DNA of 64,000 bases, taken from Clostridia bacterium (lineage in GTDB: Bacteria > Bacillota > Clostridia > Lachnospirales > Cellulosilyticaceae). The stretch lies in the NCBI GenBank assembly GCA_029239755.1, contig JARBUI010000004.1:62001-126000 (forward strand), read 5' to 3'. Below the pieces are notes generated by a model. That model saw nothing but the letters and a program-made list of their open reading frames with translations, was not told where the DNA came from and did no database searches. The position numbers were made by a program, and so were the translations under genes. Each line of letters opens with the position of its first letter. The stretch's first letter is position 1. Shown in pieces: positions 1 to 8,125 of the stretch.

Positions 1-45
1 AGGCTTTGTCTTTCCACTAAGTAGCTAAAGGCTAGCTGGGCGGGG

Positions 46-112
46 GAGGGATATCTTTTGGCGCGACTCCGGTTGGCTGTGGGTTGGGGTGGAGCGCCAA
101 AAGATATCCCTC
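46..112. repeat. GC-rich perfect inverted repeat upstream of bioB
   Basis: Two 19-base arms, 46-64 and 94-112, are exact reverse complements (GAGGGATATCTTTTGGCGC and its complement) and enclose a 29-base G/T-rich loop. The surrounding stretch, about 33-130, is far richer in G and C than the rest of the window. No run of T follows the right arm, so it does not look like a normal intrinsic terminator. It could be a dispersed palindromic repeat, a small mobile-element remnant or a structured RNA belonging to a gene upstream of the window. The structure is certain; the nature is not. Confidence 0.6.
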
Positions 113-194
113 CTCTGTCTTGCGGACCTCAATTAGACTGCTTTAAATGCTAAATTATTTATGTCCTAATAAAAGATAAGAGGAGGAAATGGTA

Positions 195-1154
195 ATGAGC
201 TTTTTAAACCAAATCACCAAGGTTATTAAAGAAGGTTATAACATTACAAAAGAAGAGGCCATAAAACTCTTAGACTATAAAACAGAAGAGCTCATGAAGT
301 CTGCGAACGAAATAAGAGAACACTTCTGCGGTAATCATTTTGATTTTTGCAGCATTATAAACGGTAAAAGTGGTAAGTGCAGTGAAGATTGCAAGTACTG
401 TGCTCAGTCAGCACATTATCATACGAATGTTGAGACTTATTCACTTCTTAGTGAAGAAGAGTTCGTAAGAGATGCAGATCATAATGCAGAGCAGGGTGTT
501 AATAAATACTCTATCGTAACCTCTGGAAAACAGTTAGGCAGCGGGGACATAGAAGCTGTCTGCAAAGCATATGAAACGATAAAGGGCAGAGTAAAAATTA
601 AACTTTGCGCCTCTCATGGTCTTTTAGGTGAGGAAGCTTTGTCGGCTCTTAAAAGTGCAGGGGTACTGCGTTATCATAATAATCTTGAAACATCAAGAAG
701 CTTCTTTCCTAATATCTGCACAACACATAGTTATGATGAAAAAGTGGAAACGATAAAAGCGGCTAAAAGAGTAGGTTTAGAAGTTTGCAGCGGAGGGATA
801 CTGGGTCTTGGAGAGAGTGCTGAGGATCGCGTAGACTTAGCATTCGAACTAAAAGAGTTAGGAGTAGATTCTATTCCTTTGAATATGCTAAGTCCAATAC
901 AAGGGACGCCGTTAGAGCATATAAGCAAGATTACAGAAGATGAATTTTTAAAAGCAGCAGCACTTTTTAGGTTCATTAATCCTACAAAGTACATACGGCT
1001 TGCGGGTGGCAGAAACCTTCTTTCGGGATATGGCAAATCAGCCTTTACAGGAGGAGTAAATGCTGCAATTACGGGAGATTTACTTACAACTTGCGGAAAT
1101 AAAATTGCAGATGATATGCAGATGATTAAAGAACTCGGGTATACAGTTGGGTAG
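195..1154 (+). CDS. bioB: Biotin synthase BioB (radical SAM)
   Basis: BioB inserts sulfur into dethiobiotin to make biotin, using a radical-SAM [4Fe-4S] cluster and a second, sacrificial [2Fe-2S] cluster; it is cytoplasmic. The cluster motif is visible as Cys62-x3-Cys66-x2-Cys69 in the context GKCSEDCKYC, followed by AQSAHY, which is diagnostic for BioB. The length of about 319 residues fits the family. AGGAGG at 181-186 is only 2 bases from the ATG at 189 but 8 bases from the ATG at 195, so 195 (MSFLNQ) is the better start. No bioA, bioD, bioF or bioY is nearby, so it stands alone here. I see no BirA-type operator upstream. The identification is secure. Confidence 0.95.
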   Translation: MSFLNQITKVIKEGYNITKEEAIKLLDYKTEELMKSANEIREHFCGNHFDFCSIINGKSGKCSEDCKYCAQSAHYHTNVETYSLLSEEEFVRDADHNAEQGVNKYSIVTSGKQLGSGDIEAVCKAYETIKGRVKIKLCASHGLLGEEALSALKSAGVLRYHNNLETSRSFFPNICTTHSYDEKVETIKAAKRVGLEVCSGGILGLGESAEDRVDLAFELKELGVDSIPLNMLSPIQGTPLEHISKITEDEFLKAAALFRFINPTKYIRLAGGRNLLSGYGKSAFTGGVNAAITGDLLTTCGNKIADDMQMIKELGYTVG

Positions 1155-1248
1155 TCAATGGGAATAAGTATGGAGACTAGGGTAAGTCGGTTTATAATAT
1201 TTAAAGGTTTATTTTTTATAAAATACTGTTATAATGAAAACAGACATA

Positions 1249-1287
1249 AAATAGCAGCTTACTTTTGCAGAAGGGCTGCTATTTTTG
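1249..1287 (+). terminator. Stem-loop between bioB and the EamA transporter
   Basis: A 10-bp stem (AAATAGCAGC, 1249-1258, paired with 1275-1284) is followed by a short T run. A TATAAT at 1230-1235 lies just upstream, so the hairpin could either end the bioB transcript or sit at the very start of the next transcript as an attenuator. Confidence 0.5.
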
Positions 1288-1316
1288 ATGTTTTATAAAG
1301 GCAGGAGATGATTTGT

Positions 1317-2213
1317 TTGACAGGATTTAAAAATGACAAAAAAATATTTTTGCTTATGGTGCCTACTGCATTCTTTTGGGCTGGGGCTTTTATAGCTGGT
1401 AAAATAGCTGTAGAGGAGTTTTCATTATTTACACTAACTTTTTTAAGGTTTTTTATTGCGCTTCTCATTGTTTTCCCGATGATGGTAAAATATGAACCTC
1501 AAAAGTGGAAAATAACTATGAAAGACATACCAATTTTTATTCTTACGGGATTTCTGGGGATTTTTACATATCATGTATTGTTTTTTATGGCACTTACAAA
1601 AACAACAGCCATTAATTCTTCTCTTATTGGGGCAACGAATCCTATGGCAACTACGATTCTAGCAGCGATTTTTCTTCGTGAAAAAATTGGACTGAAGAGA
1701 GCTGGGGCAATATTACTAGCTTTTGCAGGCGTTTTGCTTACTGCCTCAAGAGGCAACCTCCAAGCTTTTACAACACTAAGTTTTAATATTGGAGATATCA
1801 TGATGTTATGTGCAGTCATATCTTTTGCGGCCTACAGTATCATAAGTAAAAGAATTATGAGCAGGTATTCGCCTATTATCATACTTACTTATAGTTTTTT
1901 AACAGCAGTAGTTATGTTAGTGCCACTTGCGATAATGGAGAATCCGGTAAGTTATTTTTCGGCTGTAAGCCTTAAGGCGTGGTTTGCTTTAGCTTATATG
2001 GGAGTATTTGCTTCTGCGATAGGTTACTTGCTGCAGCAATTTTCTATTAAAGCATACGGAGCGAGCAAGACGATGTTGTTTGTAAATCTGGTTCCGGTTT
2101 TCTCGATTATTATATCGATAGTTGTTCTTGGGGAAACGGTCAATTTCATTACACTATTAAGTGCAGGTATTATTATAAGTGGCGTTTATTTGAGTTCAAG
2201 ACTGAATAAATAG
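1317..2213 (+). CDS. EamA/DMT-family drug/metabolite transporter
   Basis: This is a membrane protein of about 298 residues with roughly ten hydrophobic segments and the two tandem EamA repeats (about residues 5-135 and 150-290) of the drug/metabolite transporter superfamily. The first repeat has the family-typical PTAFFWAGAFIAGKIA opening, and 'INSSLIGATNPMATTILAAI' sits near its end. Members export or import small metabolites such as amino acids; the substrate cannot be read from sequence. Start choice: the ATG at 1308 directly abuts its GGAG and is poorly spaced, while TTG at 1317 is 9 bases from AGGAG (1303-1307), so I prefer TTG. It is a single-gene unit. Confidence 0.8.
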   Translation: MTGFKNDKKIFLLMVPTAFFWAGAFIAGKIAVEEFSLFTLTFLRFFIALLIVFPMMVKYEPQKWKITMKDIPIFILTGFLGIFTYHVLFFMALTKTTAINSSLIGATNPMATTILAAIFLREKIGLKRAGAILLAFAGVLLTASRGNLQAFTTLSFNIGDIMMLCAVISFAAYSIISKRIMSRYSPIIILTYSFLTAVVMLVPLAIMENPVSYFSAVSLKAWFALAYMGVFASAIGYLLQQFSIKAYGASKTMLFVNLVPVFSIIISIVVLGETVNFITLLSAGIIISGVYLSSRLNK

Positions 2214-2310
2214 GATTAAAATGAGTTGTTTTAATACATATTATCAATAACATAGAAAAAAGTATCAATAAACTGCGGTTATAAAATCGCAATATTTTAG
2301 GAGGCACAAA

Positions 2311-2967
2311 GTGGCTGTAAATAAAAAAGTTGTAGGTAATTTTAATTATAAGAATATGCAAAAGCTCAATAAGAATTTCATGTATAAAGATTTAAAAAGA
2401 AGTAACTGCTATGATACTGATTTTACAGGTTCGAATTTTGATTATACAAGTTTTAGAGGTGCGCATTTTAAATCATGTAATTTTTATGAATGCACATTTA
2501 AATCTGCAGAATTCGTTGGCACTAATTTTAAGAAAAGTAAATTTAAAAAAGCTAAGTTTGAGAATGCCTTATTTGACTCCGTGAATTTAGAGGGAGTAGA
2601 TTTTAGAGGGGCGGAATTTAAAAATACAATATTTTTATCTACAGATCTAACAAAAGCTGAGAATTTAAACTTAGAAAAAGCGAGTGTCAAAATTTTTGAA
2701 ACGATGCCGCCGTTAGAAATCGGTGAAAGACTTGAAAAGGCTGTCAGAGATGTGATGAAGAATGAATATGTAAAGGCTGCCAGAGTGCTGGATACAAAGG
2801 ATGGAGGAATTAATTCAATAAGTATGATGATCTTGTTAGATCACTTTGATGAGGAAACGCTTATCAAAGGATTTGATATCATGCGTGATAAGTTAGATAA
2901 AGGCTTCTGTACACTAAGTTACATCATTAATTCCTTAAAAGCATATAGGTCGCAAGATCTTTTGTAA
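2311..2967 (+). CDS. Pentapeptide-repeat protein
   Basis: A 218-residue protein starting with GTG behind TTAGGAGGC. Residues of about 25-120 are tandem pentapeptides with Phe or Leu in the central position and Asn, Asp or small residues before it (for example DFTGS, NFDYT, SFRGA, HFKSC, NFYEC). Such repeats fold as a right-handed quadrilateral beta-helix. The last 85 or so residues leave the repeat pattern and look alpha-helical, so this is a two-part protein. It has no signal peptide and is probably cytoplasmic. Some pentapeptide proteins (Qnr, MfpA) protect DNA gyrase; nothing here shows that this one does. Function unknown. Confidence 0.75.
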   Translation: MAVNKKVVGNFNYKNMQKLNKNFMYKDLKRSNCYDTDFTGSNFDYTSFRGAHFKSCNFYECTFKSAEFVGTNFKKSKFKKAKFENALFDSVNLEGVDFRGAEFKNTIFLSTDLTKAENLNLEKASVKIFETMPPLEIGERLEKAVRDVMKNEYVKAARVLDTKDGGINSISMMILLDHFDEETLIKGFDIMRDKLDKGFCTLSYIINSLKAYRSQDLL

Positions 2968-2988
2968 AAGGAAGAGATATACTAAAAG

Positions 2989-3018
2989 ATCCTCTCTAGT
3001 TAATTGGAGAGGATTTTT
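2989..3018 (+). terminator. Intrinsic terminator after the pentapeptide-repeat gene
   Basis: An 8-bp stem (ATCCTCTC at 2989-2996 pairing with 3007-3014) is followed immediately by five Ts. It lies 22 bases after the stop codon and also faces the end of the convergent gene at 3035. Confidence 0.8.
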
Positions 3019-3034
3019 GCTTAATGAAACTATT

Positions 3035-3577
3035 TTAATTTTGCAAAAGTAAATTTTCAACTGTTGTAAGGGTATCGATACCGGCTATTCTAGAACGAAA
3101 ATATTGATCCAATAATTGAATCCTCTGTACGTTAGGAGTTGTTTGTGTTAATACACTTAAGGTATATAATCCGTTTTTAATAAAATTAAGGGCATTTAAA
3201 GTAAGCAATACATGAGTATTTTGATTACCGATGGTTGGGATAGATTCTAAATACTCCAGAATCCTTGTGTTAAGTGAATCTATTCTGCTGTTAATGTAAG
3301 TGATGTTGCTGGCAAGTCTTTGTGCAAATAAAGGAGGATTGCTTAGTGCCAACTGTGCTATGTTGAATGTTTGATTTTGTATTTCTCGTATTTCAAAAAT
3401 GAATTGTTCAATGGTTTCTTTGTGATTAATAACAGAAGGCGTAACAGAAGGGGGAGGAGAAGGTGTAACAGAAGGTGTAGTACCTGGGCTGGCAGCGCTT
3501 GATGGAATATAAGCAGACATAATAACAATTGATAAAATAATAGAAACTAATACCTTGAATTTAAGTATACTCTTCAT
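3035..3577 (-). CDS. Small secreted helical protein with Pro/Ser/Thr linker
   Basis: A 180-residue protein not recognised as any family. Residues 1-29 form a signal peptide (basic MKSILKFK, then a hydrophobic core, then an Ala-rich cleavage region ending near SSAAS). A low-complexity linker rich in Pro, Ser and Thr follows (about 30-50). The remainder is predicted helical, with regularly spaced Leu and Ile and many Gln and Asn, and could be a small helical bundle. There is no lipobox and no sorting signal, so it is probably released or held non-covalently at the surface. A good AGAGGTG site precedes the ATG. It is convergent with the pentapeptide gene. Confidence 0.6.
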   Translation of the reverse strand: MKSILKFKVLVSIILSIVIMSAYIPSSAASPGTTPSVTPSPPPSVTPSVINHKETIEQFIFEIREIQNQTFNIAQLALSNPPLFAQRLASNITYINSRIDSLNTRILEYLESIPTIGNQNTHVLLTLNALNFIKNGLYTLSVLTQTTPNVQRIQLLDQYFRSRIAGIDTLTTVENLLLQN

Positions 3578-3660
3578 TTGACACCTCTAGTTATTTATAA
3601 AGCTTACCTAGTTAAAATAACCATTTTTAAAAAGACTATGTATTGTTTTAAAGTTTGATA

Positions 3661-3705
3661 GTTAACAATAAAGACTGAGAAAGCTTCACAGTCTTTATTG
3701 TTAAC
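3661..3705 (-). terminator. Long perfect hairpin after the GyrI-like gene
   Basis: A 17-bp perfect stem (3661-3677 with 3689-3705; core AATAAAGACTG) lies 20 bases beyond the stop of the minus-strand gene at 3725. The T run is weak, but position and stability suit a terminator. Confidence 0.6.
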
Positions 3706-3724
3706 TCCCTATGAGATAGCAATG

Positions 3725-4174
3725 TTATTTAACAGGAATATAGATATCAAATTCTCCGTTACTCATGAATCTTTCATCGTATAGTTCTAGTTGAGGCCTA
3801 AAGTCCATTTCACACTCTGAAGCAGGCAGCCACGTTGTAAATATATCGTTGTAAAATGAATCTAAATCTTCTAAAGCACCACTATAAGTATAAACAAGAT
3901 ATTTGCCTGATGGAACGACCTTGGTTTCCATATCTTCAGGTACAGCCTCGAAGCTGTCTACCTCCGCACAAGCAGTGTAGCGGAATTTGCATTCTGAATC
4001 GGGTTCGCCGTCGCATATGCCGTAACATAGCATGGATTTGCTTTTGTGTTTAATATCTGCATAACGCTTATTAAAGGTTCCCCAAAGAGCGGGTATTTCC
4101 CCGTTCTTGTTGTCGCCGAAGTATGTTACTCCTACCGCCTTAAATTCTTTAAGATCTACTATTTTTCTTTCCAT
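3725..4174 (-). CDS. GyrI-like (AraC effector-binding domain) small-molecule binding protein
   Basis: A 149-residue single-domain protein of the GyrI-like/AraC effector-binding (SHS2/BRE) fold. It opens with a strand followed by a 'FKAVGVTYFGD' segment. The mid-region 'LCYGICDGEPDSECKFRYTACAEVD' and the 'VPSGKYLVYTYSGALEDL' segment match the family's usual 'PAGKYAVF.h.G' signature. The family binds small, often amphipathic ligands; stand-alone members act as sequestering or sensing proteins. It lies directly downstream of a WYL regulator on the same strand, but a hairpin separates them and an inverted repeat overlaps its likely promoter, so it may be a separate, regulated transcript. AGGGAGA precedes the ATG. 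Confidence 0.75.
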   Translation of the reverse strand: MERKIVDLKEFKAVGVTYFGDNKNGEIPALWGTFNKRYADIKHKSKSMLCYGICDGEPDSECKFRYTACAEVDSFEAVPEDMETKVVPSGKYLVYTYSGALEDLDSFYNDIFTTWLPASECEMDFRPQLELYDERFMSNGEFDIYIPVK

Positions 4175-4196
4175 AATAATTATCTCCCTTCAATTA

Positions 4197-4219
4197 TTTG
4201 ATATCTCAATTATATCAAA
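4197..4219. promoter_or_regulatory. Inverted-repeat operator candidate upstream of the GyrI-like gene
   Basis: TTTGATAT (4197-4204) and ATATCAAA (4212-4219) form a perfect 8-7-8 dyad. On the minus strand the dyad contains TATAAT, a plausible -10 element for the gene starting at 4174. The neighbouring WYL regulator is the obvious candidate binder, but that is inference. Confidence 0.45.
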
Positions 4220-4220
4220 C

Positions 4221-4248
4221 AATCCCTGACAATATTATGTCAGGGATT
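4221..4248 (-). terminator. Hairpin at the 3' end of the WYL regulator gene
   Basis: AATCCCTGAC (4221-4230) pairs perfectly with GTCAGGGATT (4239-4248). It begins at the stop codon of the minus-strand WYL gene and separates it from the next gene. Confidence 0.55.
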
Positions 4249-5219
4249 TATATTGTTTTATATAAATTTATAATTTTATTAGCTTTCTCGAGTATGTACT
4301 CTCTGAGTTCTGAAGGCTCTAAAACCTCTATTCTGTCGCTTAAAGAAAAGATAACATTGCGGGCTGTTTCGAAACTTATCATATCTATATCATACACCCA
4401 TTTATCTTTTGTCTTGGTGATAGCTTGTACATGGAACCCTTCGAGAAGCTGTTTCTTTTCTGTATGAAATTTCATTTTAACTGGATAGTTATTAGACTCA
4501 GTTTTGGGGGAGAGCTGCCTTGCGAAATGTTGCTTGCTTTTTCCCCAAAACTCCTCGAGGCTGAAGCTCTCGGGCAGGCTGAAGTTTTCATCCAAGACCT
4601 CAATATTTCCAATTCTACTGCATTTAAAAACTCTGATTTCATTTTTAGTCTCGCAAAAAGCTGCTACATACCACTCAGAATTTTTTACCACTGCGCCATA
4701 AGGTCTGATAATTCTCCCAGATACTTCGTTGTCATATTTTTTATAATCTATTTTTAGTTTTTTCAAGCTAAGGACTGCTTTTTTTATGATATCTACATTT
4801 TGATCTAGTATTCTCTTGCCCCACCAAGGGTCTTGGTCGATAAAAAATCTTTCCTTAGCCTTAATAATTTCTTCGCGGTGTTCTTTTGAGACGCTGTTTT
4901 CGAGCTTGATAACGGCATTTTTGAGCTGCTGATCAGTTTCGGTGTTTTTCTCTGGCCTGATACCCATGCTTGACAGTAAAAGATTAACCACGTCACCGCT
5001 TTCTAAGGCGTTTGAATTTATTTTATAGTTCTCCATAAACGAATAGCCGCCATTAGGACCTGGAATTGATAAAATGGGAATACCTGCTTCGCACAATATA
5101 TCGATATCTCTGTATATGGTTCGTTCGGAAGTTTCAAGTATTTTGGCTAAGTTTCCAGCCTTCATTATTCCTCTCGAATCAAGTAACATGATAATGCCTA
5201 AAAGTCTATGAAGCCTCAT
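4248..5219 (-). CDS. HTH/WYL-domain transcriptional regulator (YafY/DeoR-like)
   Basis: A 323-residue cytoplasmic regulator. Residues 1-60 are a DeoR-like winged helix (GNLAKILETSERTIYRDIDI, then the typical 'LCEAGIPI...GGYSF' wing). The middle and C-terminal parts contain the WYL sensor domain, with the 'PYGAVVKNSEWYVAAFCE' core near residue 180 and a C-terminal WCX-type extension. WYL proteins bind nucleic acids or small ligands and act as activators or repressors. It is divergent from the DUF6323/DUF6179 pair and upstream of a GyrI-like protein; both are possible targets. The target and ligand cannot be read from sequence. Confidence 0.85.
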   Translation of the reverse strand: MRLHRLLGIIMLLDSRGIMKAGNLAKILETSERTIYRDIDILCEAGIPILSIPGPNGGYSFMENYKINSNALESGDVVNLLLSSMGIRPEKNTETDQQLKNAVIKLENSVSKEHREEIIKAKERFFIDQDPWWGKRILDQNVDIIKKAVLSLKKLKIDYKKYDNEVSGRIIRPYGAVVKNSEWYVAAFCETKNEIRVFKCSRIGNIEVLDENFSLPESFSLEEFWGKSKQHFARQLSPKTESNNYPVKMKFHTEKKQLLEGFHVQAITKTKDKWVYDIDMISFETARNVIFSLSDRIEVLEPSELREYILEKANKIINLYKTI

Positions 5220-5268
5220 GAGATCACACTCCTATAACTATTATAAAGAATCAAGAAAGTTAAGAAGA

Positions 5269-5376
5269 AAACCTGTTAATGTAGGATTTGGCCTATACTA
5301 ACAGGTTTCAGATATAATAAATTTTTTATTTATGTATTGATTTTTAGACATATAAGTGATATTCTATAGTATAGAA
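5269..5376. promoter_or_regulatory. Divergent intergenic region with a hairpin and a 15-bp palindrome
   Basis: The 266-bp gap between the WYL regulator and the gene at 5486 contains two elements. One is a 10-bp stem (AAACCTGTTA at 5269-5278 with 5299-5308). The other is a perfect odd palindrome, TTCTATAGTATAGAA, at 5362-5376. Neither is followed by a T run. The palindrome is a candidate operator for the divergent promoters. No small gene is visible here. Confidence 0.4.
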
Positions 5377-5485
5377 AATAAAAATAATTATACTAATACA
5401 ATTATATCATAACATATTCTGATTGATATGTCAATAGGTTTTTAAAAAGTTCTTTAAATTAATTTTTTGTATGGAGGTGTTGTAA

Positions 5486-5977
5486 TTGTTATTTGAAATC
5501 ATGAATATGTCCTCATCACTGGTACAAAAACAAGCGGTAGCAGAAATTGAAAAATGTAACGATTTTACTGTGAGGTTTGGATTGGTTTTATCACACTCTG
5601 ATGCCGCTCAGTTAGTTGAAACACGCACATTTGCTCTCAAAACTAGCGGAAGAATCGAATTTGGAGGCGGGGTCATCCATAAGCTAATATGGGCATTTTG
5701 TGACTCCCCTTATATTTCGATGAACAACTATACTGAAATACTCCATGAACTTACCGAGATGTTTTATTTTTATAAAAACGAAACGCTTGATTTGATGAGC
5801 GATGATGACTTAATAAAGTTTATGAAAGATAGCTTTGATGGCAAATGCCATGGATCACTCGAACTGCTTGCAGGACGAGAGCTTGCTAATATGGCTCGCA
5901 ATTTGAGATGCGGATACGCTACGAATTATTCAGAGGATATGGCATATGATGAGGAGGATGACGATGGCGAATATTGA
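5486..5977 (+). CDS. DUF6323-like protein
   Basis: A 163-residue protein starting with TTG, supported by GGAGGTG 6 bases upstream. From memory of the family it matches DUF6323, a small cytoplasmic protein found in clostridia next to DUF6179. Visible hallmarks are 'FGLVLSHSDAAQLVETRTFALK', 'GRIEFGGGVIHKLI' and 'SPYISMNNYTEILHELTEMFYFYKNETLD'. No signal peptide, membrane segment or known catalytic motif is seen. The 14-base overlap with the next gene indicates translational coupling and a shared role. The biochemical function is unknown. Confidence 0.65.
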   Translation: MLFEIMNMSSSLVQKQAVAEIEKCNDFTVRFGLVLSHSDAAQLVETRTFALKTSGRIEFGGGVIHKLIWAFCDSPYISMNNYTEILHELTEMFYFYKNETLDLMSDDDLIKFMKDSFDGKCHGSLELLAGRELANMARNLRCGYATNYSEDMAYDEEDDDGEY

Positions 5978-7328
5978 AAAGTCACATATTATTGACAAAA
6001 ACAAGCTAAGTGGTGAATTCTATTTTGCTTCTATTTTGCAGGAGGCATACGCCTGTGGTGTTTTGGATAAATCCGATATTGAGAATATACAGGTCCAATG
6101 CATTGAATTTTTAGCCTATAAAGTTGAGAGATACAATAGTGGTGAAAGTAGTTCAATAAGGGTAGAGGCTGCCGAAAATATTATGAAATCCAATCTTTAC
6201 ACAATAGGAGTATACTTGAAATCACTACCTGATGTAGGCTGTGCAGTTGATGAACTTAAAATCGCGAAGGTTCCCGAAATGTATGAAAAAGGTAGAAAGC
6301 TAATTGATATCAAATTTCGCACGACTGAACATATCTATAAGCTGGCTCAAAAGAATAGAGTAGCCACATTGAACTATACCTATAACGCAACGCTAAGTGG
6401 TGATGGCATCGGGCTCTTTTTTAAATCATATAATCCAGATTATGAAGCTCATGAGTGTGGTGGATCAATTGATTATCAGCTGTGCAATCCTGTAATTGAT
6501 TTAGCTGGAGTGGAGTTTATCCAAAAGTATCTTGAAAGTTTATTCTTAGAGAATGAGTTTTGTAAAAACTTTGAGGCAATAGATATCCATCACCTGCTTT
6601 GTGGATACGATGAGGGGTATAAAGATCTGCTCATCAATGTTTTTGAGCAGGTACTTGTAGGGACCCTCGGATGTTCACTTATGAAGCGGAACGTTATGAA
6701 ACTGGATATTTTAGAAGATGAGGCTTGGTACTTGCAGAGCGAACTTTCAAAAGATGAAGATTACCTAATTGCTTTAAAAATCAGTAAGGCAGCAGAGGAA
6801 GTAATTGAGGAACTAAGTATTACAAATCTTGCCCTAAGCGGATATATTGAAGAAAGCTTACCAAAGATCACATCAAATATTGTTCATGCAGTTAGGACAA
6901 ATACGTTGATGAAAGTGTTCGTAACTAAGGTGAATCCGGATTTGAGACCTAGAATAGAGTTTTCCACCGGAGTGAAGATGGATGATGAAGAATACCGAAA
7001 ACTTATTGATGAACTTACTACTTGCAGGTATTCATCGGATAAACTTGCACTTATAAAGGAAAAGGTAAGATCTTTTGCTGACATTGAAGATGTGTTATTT
7101 GATGCATTTCTGAGTAAAAGAGAAGTTTTTGTGCTTCTAAATAGCTTTCAAGATATTGAAATAGCTTTACTTATTAAACGTCATCCTTTTAGCACAGATA
7201 TAGAAGCTGTAGATTTGTCCGAAACCGAACAGACTCTGAGGCTATATTTAAAAGAGTATATAAGACGGCTCGCAGAAGATAGAAAAGAACGGATTTTTGA
7301 GTTAGTGAGGCAGCTCATAGATGAATAA
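5964..7328 (+). CDS. DUF6179-like protein
   Basis: A protein of about 454 residues, predicted mostly alpha-helical, without signal peptide or transmembrane helices. It matches the DUF6179 family that accompanies DUF6323. The open frame extends up to 5946, but AGGAGG at 5952-5957 points to the ATG at 5964 (MANIEKSH), 6 bases away. This start overlaps the upstream gene by 14 bases. Acidic and helical segments alternate, and the C-terminal third has 'LLIKRHPF' followed by a helical tail. I see no nucleotide-binding or catalytic motif. Family assignment is by recall and should be tested. Confidence 0.6.
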   Translation: MANIEKSHIIDKNKLSGEFYFASILQEAYACGVLDKSDIENIQVQCIEFLAYKVERYNSGESSSIRVEAAENIMKSNLYTIGVYLKSLPDVGCAVDELKIAKVPEMYEKGRKLIDIKFRTTEHIYKLAQKNRVATLNYTYNATLSGDGIGLFFKSYNPDYEAHECGGSIDYQLCNPVIDLAGVEFIQKYLESLFLENEFCKNFEAIDIHHLLCGYDEGYKDLLINVFEQVLVGTLGCSLMKRNVMKLDILEDEAWYLQSELSKDEDYLIALKISKAAEEVIEELSITNLALSGYIEESLPKITSNIVHAVRTNTLMKVFVTKVNPDLRPRIEFSTGVKMDDEEYRKLIDELTTCRYSSDKLALIKEKVRSFADIEDVLFDAFLSKREVFVLLNSFQDIEIALLIKRHPFSTDIEAVDLSETEQTLRLYLKEYIRRLAEDRKERIFELVRQLIDE

Positions 7329-7413
7329 TAGTTGGAGTTTTATATATGACATATAGTTGTCAGTTAACTTATGATAAAATGTAGTTAAAAGCTTATAAGG
7401 AGACAAATGAACA

Positions 7414-8040
7414 ATGAAACATGAGTGGAAAAAGCATGAAAAAGCATTATATTTGCCAAAGAATGAACCAACATTAATGACTGTCCCTGAACAAAAATTT
7501 TTCATGATAAAAGGAAAAGGGAATCCTAATCATACAGAATTTGCAGAAAGGGTTGGCGTATTATATTCACTGGCCTATGCAGTGAGAATGATGCCAAAAC
7601 AAGGGTATATACCTGATGGCTATTTTGAATATACAGTCTATCCTCTAGAAGGTGTATGGGATCTTACTGAAGAAGGTAGACAGTTAGATACGTTAAACAA
7701 AGAAGAATTACTGTATACTATTATGATTAGGCAGCCGGATTTTGTAACTCATGAAGCTGCGGAACTAGCATTTAAACAAGCAGAAAAGAAAAAGCCTCAC
7801 CCTTTCCTAAAGGAAGCAACTTTTGCGAGCATAGAAGATGGACTTTGTGTTCAGATGCTTCATGTTGGTTCATATGATGATGAGCCAAAATCTTTTGATC
7901 AGATGAAGAATTTTATACAAAGTAACGGATTGGAAATAACCACGCTGCAGCATCGTGAAATATATATTTCTGATGCGCGAAAAGTGGAGAAAGATAAATT
8001 GAAAACAGTTCTGCGTTATAAGGTATGCCCTATAAAATAA
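7414..8040 (+). CDS. GyrI-like small-molecule binding protein (second copy type)
   Basis: A 208-residue protein of the larger stand-alone GyrI-like group. The N-terminus 'EWKKHEKALYLPKNEPTLMTVPEQKFFMIKG' and the following 'NPNHTEFAERVGVLYSLAYAVRM' are typical of this group. The first 90 residues and the 'VQMLHVGSYDDEPKSFDQM' segment form two halves of the SHS2-type fold. Members bind small molecules and some hydrolyse cyclopropanoid compounds; the ligand here is unknown. A strong AAGGAG site precedes it. It forms a single-gene unit ending at a clear terminator and is only distantly similar to the other GyrI-like gene at 3725. Confidence 0.8.
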   Translation: MKHEWKKHEKALYLPKNEPTLMTVPEQKFFMIKGKGNPNHTEFAERVGVLYSLAYAVRMMPKQGYIPDGYFEYTVYPLEGVWDLTEEGRQLDTLNKEELLYTIMIRQPDFVTHEAAELAFKQAEKKKPHPFLKEATFASIEDGLCVQMLHVGSYDDEPKSFDQMKNFIQSNGLEITTLQHREIYISDARKVEKDKLKTVLRYKVCPIK

Positions 8041-8068
8041 ACATAATGATTTTTGAAACAACGCTTAA

Positions 8069-8106
8069 GAAAGGCCACTTATTTGGATTTATCATAGTGG
8101 CCTTTC
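8069..8106. terminator. Bidirectional terminator
   Basis: A perfect 11-bp stem (GAAAGGCCACT at 8069-8079 with 8096-8106) lies between the convergent GyrI-like and tlp genes and can serve both strands. Confidence 0.8.
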
Positions 8107-8125
8107 TGATAGAGTGGAAAAAATA

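Noticed and set aside
120-194. BirA operator in front of bioB
   Set aside because: No TTGTWAAC-spacer-GTWWACAA dyad was found in the leader.
731-1036. Minus-strand open frame inside bioB
   Set aside because: It is a shadow of the biotin synthase gene with no ribosome binding site and no recognisable protein features.
2173-2361. Minus-strand 62-codon open frame spanning the gap before the pentapeptide gene
   Set aside because: It overlaps coding sequence at both ends and has no supporting ribosome binding site.
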